Assembly: GCA_003600225.1 (NCBI GenBank) | Contig: QZFT01000014.1 | Location: 62,001-126,000 of the forward strand | Direction: 5' to 3' | From: Pseudonocardiaceae bacterium YIM PH 21723 | GTDB taxonomy: Bacteria > Actinomycetota > Actinomycetes > Mycobacteriales > Pseudonocardiaceae | Length of the DNA: 64,000 nt | Notes under the pieces: generated by a model | Database searches by the model: none | What the model was told of the DNA's origin: nothing | What the model saw: the letters and a program-made list of their open reading frames with translations, nothing else | Shown here: piece after piece, positions 8,280-16,162 of the stretch | How positions within the stretch are numbered: the stretch's first letter is position 1 | Layout of the letters: each line of letters starts with the position of its first letter | Made by a program: the position numbers and the translations under genes

Positions 8280-9059
8280 ATGGCGGTATCCCTGCGCCGC
8301 TTCACCGGCATCACGGCACTCGTGTTCACCCTGCTTGTTCCCGGCATCGCTGCGGCCACGCCGATCGTCGGCGGTACCGAGGCCAGTATCGCCGAGCACC
8401 CGTGGATGGTGTTCCTGTCCACCGGCAGCACCGGTGCGGACAGCGGACAGTTCTGCGGCGGCACCCTGATCGCACCCACCAAGGTGCTCACCGCCGCGCA
8501 CTGCACCGATACGAAGGGCTTCCCGCTGCGGGAGGTCGTCGGCGGCAGGCAGGACAAGGCCACCACCGCGGGCACGGTCGCCAAGGTGGCCCGCACCTGG
8601 GTGCACCCCGACTGGCACATGGGCACCATGTCGGACCCGGAGACCCGCGGTTTCGACGTGGCCGTGCTGACCCTGGACACACCGCTGCCGTACACGGCGT
8701 TGCCGCTGGTGGACAAGGCGGACACCGCGCTCTACCGGGAGGCCACCACGGCGGAGGTCCTCGGTTGGGGACAGACGGCGACCGAGTACTCGCGGACGTT
8801 GCAGAAGGTGGACGTGCCGCTCGTCGCCGATGCCACCTGCACCGCGTTCTCCCAGTACTACCGTCCGGGTTTCGAGGTGTGCGCCGGTTACAAGGCAGGG
8901 GGCAAGGACTCGTGTGGCGGTGACTCCGGCGGCCCCCTCGTCGTCGCCGGGAAGGTGATCGGCATCGTGTCCTGGGGCGGTGAGTGCGCCGCGCCGGACC
9001 AGTACGGCGTGTACACCCGGCTGATCAACACGCTGGATCTGGTCCGGTCCCAGATGTAA
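8280..9059 (+). CDS. Secreted trypsin-like serine protease (S1A), protease 4
   Basis: A 259-residue secreted protease with a signal peptide, then TP-IVGGTEAS. Motifs TAAHC, FDVAVLTL and DSCGGDSGGP are present. The residue two before the GDSGGP block is Gly where the paralogues have Gln (CGGDSGGP against CQGDSGGP), a change beside the oxyanion hole that could alter substrate preference. TGGAGGAG precedes the ATG at a good distance. A Pro rather than Arg before IVGG recalls the APNP-VVGG junction of Streptomyces griseus trypsin. Middle gene of the three-protease run. Confidence 0.93.
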   Translation: MAVSLRRFTGITALVFTLLVPGIAAATPIVGGTEASIAEHPWMVFLSTGSTGADSGQFCGGTLIAPTKVLTAAHCTDTKGFPLREVVGGRQDKATTAGTVAKVARTWVHPDWHMGTMSDPETRGFDVAVLTLDTPLPYTALPLVDKADTALYREATTAEVLGWGQTATEYSRTLQKVDVPLVADATCTAFSQYYRPGFEVCAGYKAGGKDSCGGDSGGPLVVAGKVIGIVSWGGECAAPDQYGVYTRLINTLDLVRSQM

Positions 9060-9110
9060 CAACTGTGTCCTGACCCTGTGACAACAGCGGCCCGCGGAAC
9101 GATTTCCTGA

Positions 9111-9156
9111 TCCTATGGGGCCATTCGGCAACCCTGCGCCGAATGGCCCCATAGGA
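9111..9156 (+). promoter_or_regulatory. Perfect 19-bp hairpin overlapping the ribosome binding site of protease 5
   Basis: Left arm 9111-9129 starts TCCTATGGGGCCATTCGG; loop 9130-9137; right arm 9138-9156 is its exact reverse complement. The right arm ends in AGGA, which is the first part of the AGGAGG ribosome binding site (9153-9158) ahead of the ATG at 9167. In RNA the hairpin would partly bury the site, suggesting control of translation. It could instead be a terminator for protease 4 or a protein-binding site. Confidence 0.7.
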
Positions 9157-9166
9157 GGAAACACGT

Positions 9167-9979
9167 ATGGTGAACTCCCTGCGCCGCCTGGCCCGCGCGA
9201 CCGCGCTGGCCTGCGCTCTGCTCATCCCCGCAGTGACCGCTACCGAGGCCCTCGCCGGCCCGAAGCCGATCGTCGGCGGCGAGAAGGCGGACATCAAGCA
9301 GTACCCGTGGATCGTGCAGCTGACCTCGGGTGGCTACCAGACCTGCGGTGGCACGCTGGTCAAGCCGAACAAGGTGCTCACCGCGGCGCACTGTGCGGCC
9401 GGTCGCGGTCCCGACGCCGTCGTCGCCGGGCGCCAGGACCTCGATGGCACTGACGGCGTCACCGCCAAGGTGATCGGCAAGTGGTTCAACCCGAACTATT
9501 ACGCGGGCGATCCCAGGCCGAGCGCCCTGCTGCCGGACAACAACGACGTCGCGATCCTCACCCTGGACAAGGATCTGCCCTTCCAGACCCTGCCCATTGC
9601 CGGTCCGGAGGACACGGCCCTGTACGCCGACGGCGCCGTGGCCCGCGTGCTGGGCTGGGGCAACACCCGTGGCACCTCCGACGGCAACACGCTGAACCAG
9701 GTGGACGTGCCGATGGTGACCGACCAGGCCTGCGCCAAGTCCTACCCGGGGAAGCCGAGCAATCCGACCCTGTTGCGGTTCAACGACAAGACCATGTCCT
9801 GCGCCGGGCTCACCGAGGGCGGCAAGGACTCCTGCCAGGGCGACTCCGGTGGCCCGCTCATCGCCGGCGGCAAGCTGATCGGCATCGTGTCCTGGGGCGA
9901 GGGCTGCGCCGAGCCGGACCTGTGGGGCGTCTACGCGAGTGTGGCGAAGTCCAGGGCGATGATCGACGCGCATCTGTAG
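9167..9979 (+). CDS. Secreted trypsin-like serine protease (S1A), protease 5
   Basis: A 270-residue secreted protease, the last of the run. Signal peptide, then GPKP-IVGGEKAD. Motifs TAAHC, NDVAILTL and DSCQGDSGGP with the trypsin-type pocket Asp are intact. It is slightly longer than its neighbours through an insertion between the His and Asp motifs (NPNYYAGDPRPSALLPDN). AGGAGG precedes the ATG, but is overlapped by a perfect 19-bp hairpin not seen before the other proteases. A 30-nt repeat array begins 5 bases after the stop. Confidence 0.94.
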   Translation: MVNSLRRLARATALACALLIPAVTATEALAGPKPIVGGEKADIKQYPWIVQLTSGGYQTCGGTLVKPNKVLTAAHCAAGRGPDAVVAGRQDLDGTDGVTAKVIGKWFNPNYYAGDPRPSALLPDNNDVAILTLDKDLPFQTLPIAGPEDTALYADGAVARVLGWGNTRGTSDGNTLNQVDVPMVTDQACAKSYPGKPSNPTLLRFNDKTMSCAGLTEGGKDSCQGDSGGPLIAGGKLIGIVSWGEGCAEPDLWGVYASVAKSRAMIDAHL

Positions 9980-9983
9980 GAGT

Positions 9984-10063
9984 AAGGGGCACCCACCCTG
10001 CGTCCAACGCAGCGTGGGTGCCCCTTACTGCGCTCAACGCAGGGAGGGTGCCCTTCACTGCAT
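9984..10063. repeat. 30-nt period hairpin array, copy 2
   Basis: Units 9984-10013, 10014-10043 and a truncated 10044-10063 that ends in CTGCAT. Same unit design and same GGGGCACC-first layout as the arrays at 471 and 51091. It begins 5 bases after the protease 5 stop and ends about 45 bases before the riboswitch core, so it could insulate the B12 operon from read-through. Confidence 0.85.
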
Positions 10064-10084
10064 CCGGGCGCTTTCGTGACCGAT

Positions 10085-10228
10085 CTCTGGGAGGATCAAG
10101 GAGACCGGCGAGAGGGTATGGAGGAAGCCGGTGGAAGTCCGGCGCTGTCCCGCAACTGTGAACAAGCCAGGAACTCCACCTCTCGCATCAGTTCGACTCC
10201 GGGCGCGGATACCCGGGGGAAGGATTCG
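10085..10228 (+). promoter_or_regulatory. Cobalamin riboswitch with expression platform
   Basis: The conserved core reads GAAGCCGGTGGAAGTCCGG, then CGCTGTCCCGCAACTGTGA, then AAGCCAGGAACTCC. A perfect P1 stem pairs GCGAGAGG (10108-10115) with CCTCTCGC (10179-10186). Downstream, CCGGG and CCCGG flank GCGCGGATA and abut the AAGGA ribosome binding site of the next gene, so repression is probably at translation start. Binding of coenzyme B12 would turn down chlID-cobO-cobB. This is the only cobalamin riboswitch I found in the window. Confidence 0.93.
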
Positions 10229-12193
10229 GTGCGCGTGAGCTCGCTCTACCCTTTCTCGGCGGTCGTCGGCCACGACGATCTCCGGCTCGCCCTGCTGCTC
10301 ACCTCGGTGCATCCCGGCATCGGCGGTGTCCTGGTACGCGGTGAGAAGGGCACGGCCAAGTCCACCGTCGTGCGCGCGCTCGCCGCGCTGCTGCCCCCGG
10401 TGGACGTGGTGCCCGGCTGCCGCTTCGCCTGCGACCCGGAACGGGACGACCCGACCTGCCCCGACGGTCCCCACCGTCCCGACGGCGACGTCCTCACCCG
10501 CCCGGCCAGCCTGGTCGAACTGCCCGTCGGCGCCACCGAGGACCGGCTCATCGGCTCCCTCGACCTGGAACGCGCACTCACCGAAGGCGTCCGCGCCTAC
10601 CAGCCCGGCCTGCTCGCCGCCGCCCATCGCGGCGTGTTGTACGTGGACGAGGTCAACCTGCTGCACGACCACCTCGTCGACCTGCTCCTCGACGCCGCCG
10701 CCATGGGCCGGGCGCACGTCGAACGCGAAGGCGTGTCCGTCTCGCACGCCGCGCAGTTCCTCCTGGTGGGCACCATGAACCCGGAAGAGGGCGAGCTGCG
10801 GCCGCAGCTCCTCGACCGGTTCGGGCTCACCGTGCACGTCACCGCCGCCCGCGAGGTGGACACCCGCACCGAGGTCATCCGCCGCCGCCTCGCCTACGAG
10901 GCCGACCAGACGGGCTTCGCCGCCCGCTACGCCGACGCGGACGCCCAGCTCGCGGCACAGATCGCCAAGGCCCGTGCGGCGTTGCCGGACATCGCGCTGT
11001 CCGAGGTGGAACTGCGCCGGATCGCCGCGGTCTGCGCCGCCTTCGACGTGGACGGCATGCGCGCCGACCTCGTCGTGGCCCGCACCGCCATCGCGCACGC
11101 CGCCTGGCGCGGCGCCGCCGAGGTGTCCGAACAGGACGTCGAGGTCGCCGTCCGGCTGGCTCTGCCGCACCGGCGCCGCCGGGATCCGTTCGACGAGCCC
11201 GGCATCACCGAGGAGCAGCTCGAACAGGCCATGGATCAGGCCAAGCAGCAGGCGGAGGAACAGCCCGAGCCGCCGGACGACGACGGTCCGGATGGCGGGG
11301 AGCGCCCCGAAACCCAGGAGCGGCAACAACAATCCAATTCGGACGGTCCACAGGGGACGCGGGACGAGGCCAAGGCGCCCACCGCCCCGGACCAGGGTTT
11401 CCGCGCCAGGCTGTTGCAGGTCCCCGGCCTGGGCGAAGGCGCGCCCGGCAAGCGGTCCAAGTCCACTGCGGACGGTGGCCGGGTGGTCCGCCCGGCCGCG
11501 CATCAGGGCCGTGGGCTGCACCTGGTCGGCACCCTGGCCGCCGCCGCACCTGCCCAGCGGGCTCGCGGCCGGAGTGGCCCCGGGCTGGTACTCAAGCGCG
11601 ATGACCTGCGGCTGGCCGTGCGCGAGGGCATGGAGAGCAACCTCGTGCTGTTCGTGGTCGACGCCTCCGGATCGATGGCCGCCCGGCAACGCATGTCCGC
11701 CGTCAGCGGCGCGGTGCTGTCCCTGCTGCGGGATGCCTACCAGCGGCGGGACAAGGTCGGCCTGATCACCTTCCGGGCAGAGGAGGCGCACGTCGCCCTG
11801 CCGCCCACGTCCTCTGTGGACGCCGCCGTGGCCCGGCTGCGGCGGATGTCCACCGGTGGCCGCACGCCACTCGCCGCCGGCCTGCTGAAGGCGCAGAAAG
11901 TCCTTGCCGCGGAACGGATGCGGGATCCCAAGCGGCGCCCGCTGCTGGTCCTGGTCACCGATGCCAGGGCCACCGTCGGCGTGGGTGGTGACCCGGTCCA
12001 GGACGGCCTGCGCGCCGCCTCGCTGCTGCAGGCCGACGGGGTGGCCTCCGTGGTGGTGGACTGCGAGAACGGCCCGATCCGGCTGGGACTGGCCGCCGAT
12101 GTGGCCACCGCGCTCGGCGGCGCCGTGCTGCGACTGGAACAGCTGGACGCCGATTCGATCAGCGGCGCGGTGCGCGCCGTCCGAGCCGCGTAG
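10229..12193 (+). CDS. ChlI/ChlD-like fused AAA+ and VWA chelatase subunit (putative cobaltochelatase)
   Basis: A 654-residue fusion. The N-terminal AAA+ domain has Walker [10 protein letters not shown] at residues 38-46 and Walker [11 protein letters not shown]; a Pro/Gln-rich acidic linker follows (about 340-410); the C-terminal VWA domain (about 470-650) has the MIDAS motif VDASGSMAA. In actinobacteria such ChlID proteins take the place of CobS/CobT as the ATP-driven partner of CobN in cobalt insertion; M. tuberculosis Rv2850c is the counterpart. GTG 10229 is chosen because GAAGGA lies just upstream and earlier codons would be riboswitch. First gene of the riboswitch-controlled unit, 9 bases before cobO. 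Confidence 0.9.
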   Translation: MRVSSLYPFSAVVGHDDLRLALLLTSVHPGIGGVLVRGEKGTAKSTVVRALAALLPPVDVVPGCRFACDPERDDPTCPDGPHRPDGDVLTRPASLVELPVGATEDRLIGSLDLERALTEGVRAYQPGLLAAAHRGVLYVDEVNLLHDHLVDLLLDAAAMGRAHVEREGVSVSHAAQFLLVGTMNPEEGELRPQLLDRFGLTVHVTAAREVDTRTEVIRRRLAYEADQTGFAARYADADAQLAAQIAKARAALPDIALSEVELRRIAAVCAAFDVDGMRADLVVARTAIAHAAWRGAAEVSEQDVEVAVRLALPHRRRRDPFDEPGITEEQLEQAMDQAKQQAEEQPEPPDDDGPDGGERPETQERQQQSNSDGPQGTRDEAKAPTAPDQGFRARLLQVPGLGEGAPGKRSKSTADGGRVVRPAAHQGRGLHLVGTLAAAAPAQRARGRSGPGLVLKRDDLRLAVREGMESNLVLFVVDASGSMAARQRMSAVSGAVLSLLRDAYQRRDKVGLITFRAEEAHVALPPTSSVDAAVARLRRMSTGGRTPLAAGLLKAQKVLAAERMRDPKRRPLLVLVTDARATVGVGGDPVQDGLRAASLLQADGVASVVVDCENGPIRLGLAADVATALGGAVLRLEQLDADSISGAVRAVRAA

Positions 12194-12202
12194 GAGGCCC
12201 TC

Positions 12203-12817
12203 GTGCCGCAGGGAAAACCGGCGGTTGTGCCCGAGGACGGGCTCAGCACCAGGCAGCGACGCAACCGGCCCCTGGTGGTCGTGCACACCGGGGAGATGAA
12301 GGGGAAGTCCACGGCCGCCTTCGGTCTGGCGCTGCGGGGCTGGAACCAGGGCTGGTCCATCGGCGTGTTCCAGTTCGTGAAGTCGGCCAAGTGGAAGGTC
12401 GGCGAGGAGGCCGCCTTCCGCGCGCTGGGCACGGTGCACCAGGAGACCGGCGCCGGCGGGCCGGTGGAGTGGCACAAGATGGGCGAGGGCTGGTCCTGGA
12501 GCCGCAAGGCGGGCACCGAGGAGGACCACGCCGCCGCGGCCCTCGAAGGCTGGCGGGAGATCGCCCGGCGCCTTCAGTCGGAAACGCACGGCCTGTACGT
12601 GCTGGACGAGTTCACCTACCCGCTCAAGTGGGGTTGGGTGAACACCGATGAGGTGGTGTCGGTGCTCGCGGACCGGCCCGGGTTCCAGCACGTGATCATC
12701 ACCGGCCGGGACGCGCCGCAGGCGCTGCTGGACCACGCCGACCTGGTCACGCAGATGACCAAGGTCAAGCACCCCATGGACAGCGGGCAGAAGGGCCAGC
12801 GAGGCATCGAATGGTGA
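12203..12817 (+). CDS. cobO: Cob(I)yrinic acid a,c-diamide adenosyltransferase
   Basis: A 204-residue CobO/CobA-type adenosyltransferase that moves the adenosyl group of ATP to reduced corrinoid cobalt. It has the P-loop-like HTGEMKGKSTAAFG, the conserved WSIGVFQFVKSAKW, YVLDEFTYPLKWGW and the C-terminal VKHPMDSGQKGQRGIEW. It starts with GTG 9 bases after chlID and overlaps cobB by 7 bases (ATGGTGA), so translation is likely coupled. Length and order match M. tuberculosis Rv2849c. Confidence 0.95.
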   Translation: MPQGKPAVVPEDGLSTRQRRNRPLVVVHTGEMKGKSTAAFGLALRGWNQGWSIGVFQFVKSAKWKVGEEAAFRALGTVHQETGAGGPVEWHKMGEGWSWSRKAGTEEDHAAAALEGWREIARRLQSETHGLYVLDEFTYPLKWGWVNTDEVVSVLADRPGFQHVIITGRDAPQALLDHADLVTQMTKVKHPMDSGQKGQRGIEW

Positions 12818-14166
12818 ACATCCCCCGGGTGGTGATCGCCGCGCCCGGTTCCGGTGCGGGCAAGACCACGGTCGCCACCGGGCTGATGGGCGCGCTGCGC
12901 GAAGCCGGCAGGCGGGTGGCGCCCGGCAAGGTCGGCCCCGACTACATCGATCCCGGCTACCACACCCTCGCCAGCGGCAGCCCCGGCCGGAACCTGGATC
13001 CGGTGCTGGTCGGCGAGGACCGCGTCGCGCCGTTGTTCGCCCATGGTGCGCAGGACAGGGACATCGCGGTGGTCGAGGGGGTGATGGGCCTGTTCGACGG
13101 CCGGATCACCGGCCACACCGACGGCCTGGCCCAGGGCAGCACCGCGCACGTCTCGGTGCTGCTGGACGCCCCGGTGATCCTGGTGGTGGATGCCCGCGCC
13201 CAGGGACAGAGCCTGGCCGCGCTACTGCACGGATTCCGCAGCTATCGCAGCGAGGTGAACCTGGCCGGGGTCATCCTGAACCAGGTCGGCTCGGCCACCC
13301 ACGAGAAGGTGCTCCGGCAGGCCTGTGAGGACGCCGGGCTGCCGGTGTTCGGCGTCCTGTACCGGCACACCGACCTGGAGGTGCCCAGCAGGCACCTCGG
13401 CCTGATCACCGCCGCCGAGCACGGACAGCAGGCCGTGGACGTGGTCGCGGCGATGACCGAGATCGTGCGCAAGGGTGTCGACCTGACAGCCGTGCAGGAC
13501 CTCGCGGCGGGTGCGAGTCCACTGCGGACGGAGCCCTGGACCCCGGATCTCCCTGTGGTGCAAGGAAATCCGGTGATCGCGGTGGCCGGGGGAGCAGCGT
13601 TCACCTTCGGTTACGCCGAGCACGCCGAGCTGCTGCGCGCCGCCGGCGCCACCGTGTCCGTTGTGGACCCGTTGCGGGACTCCGAGTTGCCCCCCGGTGC
13701 CCAGGGGCTGGTGCTGCCCGGTGGTTTCCCGGAACAGCATGCCGCCGCGTTGTCGGCGAATGTGTTGCTGCGCAAGGACATTCACGCGAAGGCGGCCGAT
13801 GGGCTGCCGATCCACGCCGAGTGCGGTGGGCTGCTGTACCTGTGCTCCACATTGGACGGACACCCGCTCTGCGACGTACTCCCGGCCCGGGCGCAGATGA
13901 CTCCCCGGCTCAAACTGGGCTACCGGGACGCGGTGGCCGGCGCCGACTCCGCCCTGTTCCCGGCGGGTACCCGGGTCACCGGCCACGAGTTCCACCGCAC
14001 CGAGGTGCTGCCCACGGCCGGTGACAAGGCCGCCTGGCACTGGCGTGGCCCCGACGGCCGCCCGCACACCGAGGGCTTCGTGCACGGCGCGATCCACGCC
14101 TCCTACCTGCACACCCACCCCGCCGGAAATCCGGGCGCCATCACCCGATTCCTGGCCTCCTGCTGA
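12811..14166 (+). CDS. cobB: Hydrogenobyrinic acid a,c-diamide synthase (cobyrinic acid a,c-diamide synthase)
   Basis: A 451-residue glutamine-dependent amidotransferase that amidates the a and c carboxylates of the corrin ring. The N-terminal ATP-binding domain has APGSGAGKTTVATG and GKVGPDYIDPGYH; the C-terminal class I glutamine amidotransferase-like domain has the nucleophile Cys in HAECGGLLYLC near residue 336 and a late GHEFHRTEV. It starts within the end of cobO. A 38-base gap then leads to cobI. The M. tuberculosis counterpart is Rv2848c. Confidence 0.95.
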   Translation: MVNIPRVVIAAPGSGAGKTTVATGLMGALREAGRRVAPGKVGPDYIDPGYHTLASGSPGRNLDPVLVGEDRVAPLFAHGAQDRDIAVVEGVMGLFDGRITGHTDGLAQGSTAHVSVLLDAPVILVVDARAQGQSLAALLHGFRSYRSEVNLAGVILNQVGSATHEKVLRQACEDAGLPVFGVLYRHTDLEVPSRHLGLITAAEHGQQAVDVVAAMTEIVRKGVDLTAVQDLAAGASPLRTEPWTPDLPVVQGNPVIAVAGGAAFTFGYAEHAELLRAAGATVSVVDPLRDSELPPGAQGLVLPGGFPEQHAAALSANVLLRKDIHAKAADGLPIHAECGGLLYLCSTLDGHPLCDVLPARAQMTPRLKLGYRDAVAGADSALFPAGTRVTGHEFHRTEVLPTAGDKAAWHWRGPDGRPHTEGFVHGAIHASYLHTHPAGNPGAITRFLASC

Positions 14167-14204
14167 CTTCGCGACCGGTCGGCGGGCGTGAAACGCTGTC
14201 CCGC

Positions 14205-14957
14205 ATGACCACGTTCATTGGAGTCGGTGTCGGACCCGGGGACCCGGACCTGCTCACCATCAAGGCCGTGAACCAGTTGCGGGAGGCCGACCGGATCTTC
14301 GTGCCGGTACTGGATCCCTCCGTGCCCGGCCGGGCCGAGATGATCATCCGCCCGCACCTGCCGGACGCGGACGCGCGGATCGAGCGGCTGGTCTTCGCCA
14401 TGTCCGACCCGGTCACCGGGCCGCAGCGGGTGCGGAAACAGCACTGGTCCGACGCCGCGAACACGGTCGCCGGATGGTTCGCCGGACGGCCCGGGAGCAC
14501 CGCCGTGTTCTGCACCCTGGGTGACCCGGCCGTGTATTCCACTTTCGGGTACCTGGCCGATGCGGTCCGCGACCTGTTGCCCCAGGTCAAGATCGAGTTC
14601 TCGCCTGGGATCACTGCTGCACAGGGCGTGGCCGCGCTCGCCGGTATCACCCTGTCGGAGGGAACCGAGCCCCTTACCATCGTGCCGGTCAGCCGCGACA
14701 CGGCCACCCTTCGTGTCGCGTTGAACGGACCCGGTACCGTCGTCGCCTACAAGGGCGGGCGCCGGTTGGCCGATCTGATCGAAGCGGTCGGCGAAGCCGG
14801 TGCCGCCGATCGCGCGGTGTATGCCGAGCACATCGGTAGCCCGGACCAGAAGGTGCTGCCGCTGTCCGCTCTGACCCAGAAGGAGCAGGACGAAGCGCCC
14901 TATCTGTCGACCGTCGTGATCCTTCCGCTGCGGGGCGGAAGAGGGGAGCAACTGTGA
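14205..14957 (+). CDS. cobI: Precorrin-2 C20-methyltransferase
   Basis: A 250-residue SAM-dependent methyltransferase of the tetrapyrrole (CbiL/CobI) type. It has VGVGPGDPDLLTIKAV at the N-terminus, the SAM-site loop CTLGDPAVYSTF and SPGITAAQGVAALAG. It adds the C-20 methyl group to precorrin-2. Its end overlaps the start of cobM by 4 bases. Of the tetrapyrrole methyltransferases, the LTIKAV and YSTF signatures favour CobI over CobJ or CobM. Confidence 0.9.
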   Translation: MTTFIGVGVGPGDPDLLTIKAVNQLREADRIFVPVLDPSVPGRAEMIIRPHLPDADARIERLVFAMSDPVTGPQRVRKQHWSDAANTVAGWFAGRPGSTAVFCTLGDPAVYSTFGYLADAVRDLLPQVKIEFSPGITAAQGVAALAGITLSEGTEPLTIVPVSRDTATLRVALNGPGTVVAYKGGRRLADLIEAVGEAGAADRAVYAEHIGSPDQKVLPLSALTQKEQDEAPYLSTVVILPLRGGRGEQL

Positions 14958-16093
14958 CCGCCGTTGGTCGGGTCAGCTTCATCGGCGCGGGGCCGGGTGC
15001 CGCCGATCTCATCACCGTGCGTGGCGCGCAGCGCATCGCGCACGCCAACATCATCCTCTGGTCGCCGATGGTGGCCGACGCACTGGTGGTGCGGGAGAAC
15101 GCCTCCAGCAACGCGGAGGTCGTCGATCTGTCCCGGATCACCGAGTCCGAGGTCGTCGAGATCTACCGGCGCGCGCTGCGTGACCGCCTCGTCGTCGCCC
15201 GGCTGCACGTCGAGGACCCGGCGATGGCGGGCAGCGTGCGCGAGCAGTACGACATCTGCCGGCGCATCGGCCTCGAGGTCGAGATCGTGCCCGGCGTGTC
15301 CGCCGCCTCCACCCTGGCCGCGGGCCTCGGCGTGGAACTCATCGACGACAAGCAGACCGTCGTGCTGGCCCGGCTGGACAGCGGCATCAAGTCCACAGAG
15401 GACGCCGACCGGATCGCCCACCTGGCCAAGGCGAACGGCACCATGGCGGTGACGATGCCGGCCGCCAAGGTCGAGCAGCTCGGCGCGCAGCTGCGGGCCG
15501 GCGGCTACGCCGAGGACACGCCGATCGTGGTGGCCTACAAGGTCTCCCAGTCCGACGAGCTGGTGCTGCGCACCACCCTCGCGGAGCTGGAGACCGACGT
15601 GAAGAAGCAGCGCGTCTGGCGCAACGCCGTCTTCCTGATCGGTCAGATCCTGGAGGAGCGCAAGCCCAAGCACGCCCGCTCCACCAGCCTGCAGCGCCCG
15701 GCCGCCGCGCCGGACATCGCCGAGAACGAGACCGTCGTGCTGCCCCGGCGCAGCCCCGGCCAATGGGTCCGGCAGGCCCGCGCCACCAAGCGCGCCGCCG
15801 CCCCCGAGGCGGCTCCGGTGACGCCGGTCCCGGCCCCAGCGCCGCCGGCTCCGGTGTCCGCGCCGATTCCGGTGCCGGTCGAGGCCAAGGCCCCGGACAT
15901 CCAGACGCAGAAGACCACCCAGGTCAAGAAGACCGCCTCCCCCGAGGAGGTCGCTGACGCGGAGCGGAAAAGTACTGCCAAGCTGGCTGAGGCGGTGAAG
16001 CGCGCCGAACGCGCCCGCACCCAGGCCAACCCGCCGGGCGGTGGCTCCAAGCGACCGGCCAAGGCCAAGGGCCGCGCCCGACGCTCCGGGTGA
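14954..16093 (+). CDS. cobM: CobM-like precorrin-4 C11-methyltransferase with long Pro/Ala/Lys-rich tail
   Basis: A 379-residue protein. Residues 1-250 form a tetrapyrrole methyltransferase (FIGAGPGAADLITVRGAQRI, later VPGVSAASTLAAGLG and a C-terminal FLIGQIL). The usual SGDPxxY loop reads VEDPAMAGS, so the SAM site is divergent. About 130 further residues are low-complexity, rich in Ala, Pro, Lys and Arg, ending in a basic GRARRSG tail; typical CobM proteins are about 250 residues. It overlaps cobI by 4 bases. CobM is the best match by position and motif, but the divergence lowers certainty. Confidence 0.78.
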   Translation: MTAVGRVSFIGAGPGAADLITVRGAQRIAHANIILWSPMVADALVVRENASSNAEVVDLSRITESEVVEIYRRALRDRLVVARLHVEDPAMAGSVREQYDICRRIGLEVEIVPGVSAASTLAAGLGVELIDDKQTVVLARLDSGIKSTEDADRIAHLAKANGTMAVTMPAAKVEQLGAQLRAGGYAEDTPIVVAYKVSQSDELVLRTTLAELETDVKKQRVWRNAVFLIGQILEERKPKHARSTSLQRPAAAPDIAENETVVLPRRSPGQWVRQARATKRAAAPEAAPVTPVPAPAPPAPVSAPIPVPVEAKAPDIQTQKTTQVKKTASPEEVADAERKSTAKLAEAVKRAERARTQANPPGGGSKRPAKAKGRARRSG

Positions 16094-16162
16094 CCAGGCG
16101 TTTCCTGCTCAGTGGCTGCTCGTTACGCCCAGTGACGATGCCGGGAAGAACGGGGTGAGCGG

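Noticed and set aside
10188-10216. tRNA T-arm-like GTTCGACTCC
   Set aside because: No matching acceptor or anticodon arms exist, and the bases belong to the riboswitch expression platform.
10055-12772. A minus-strand open frame of 905 codons opposite the riboswitch, chlID and cobO
   Set aside because: Its composition (Gly/His/Arg/Gln-rich) has no domain pattern, and it runs opposite three certain features.
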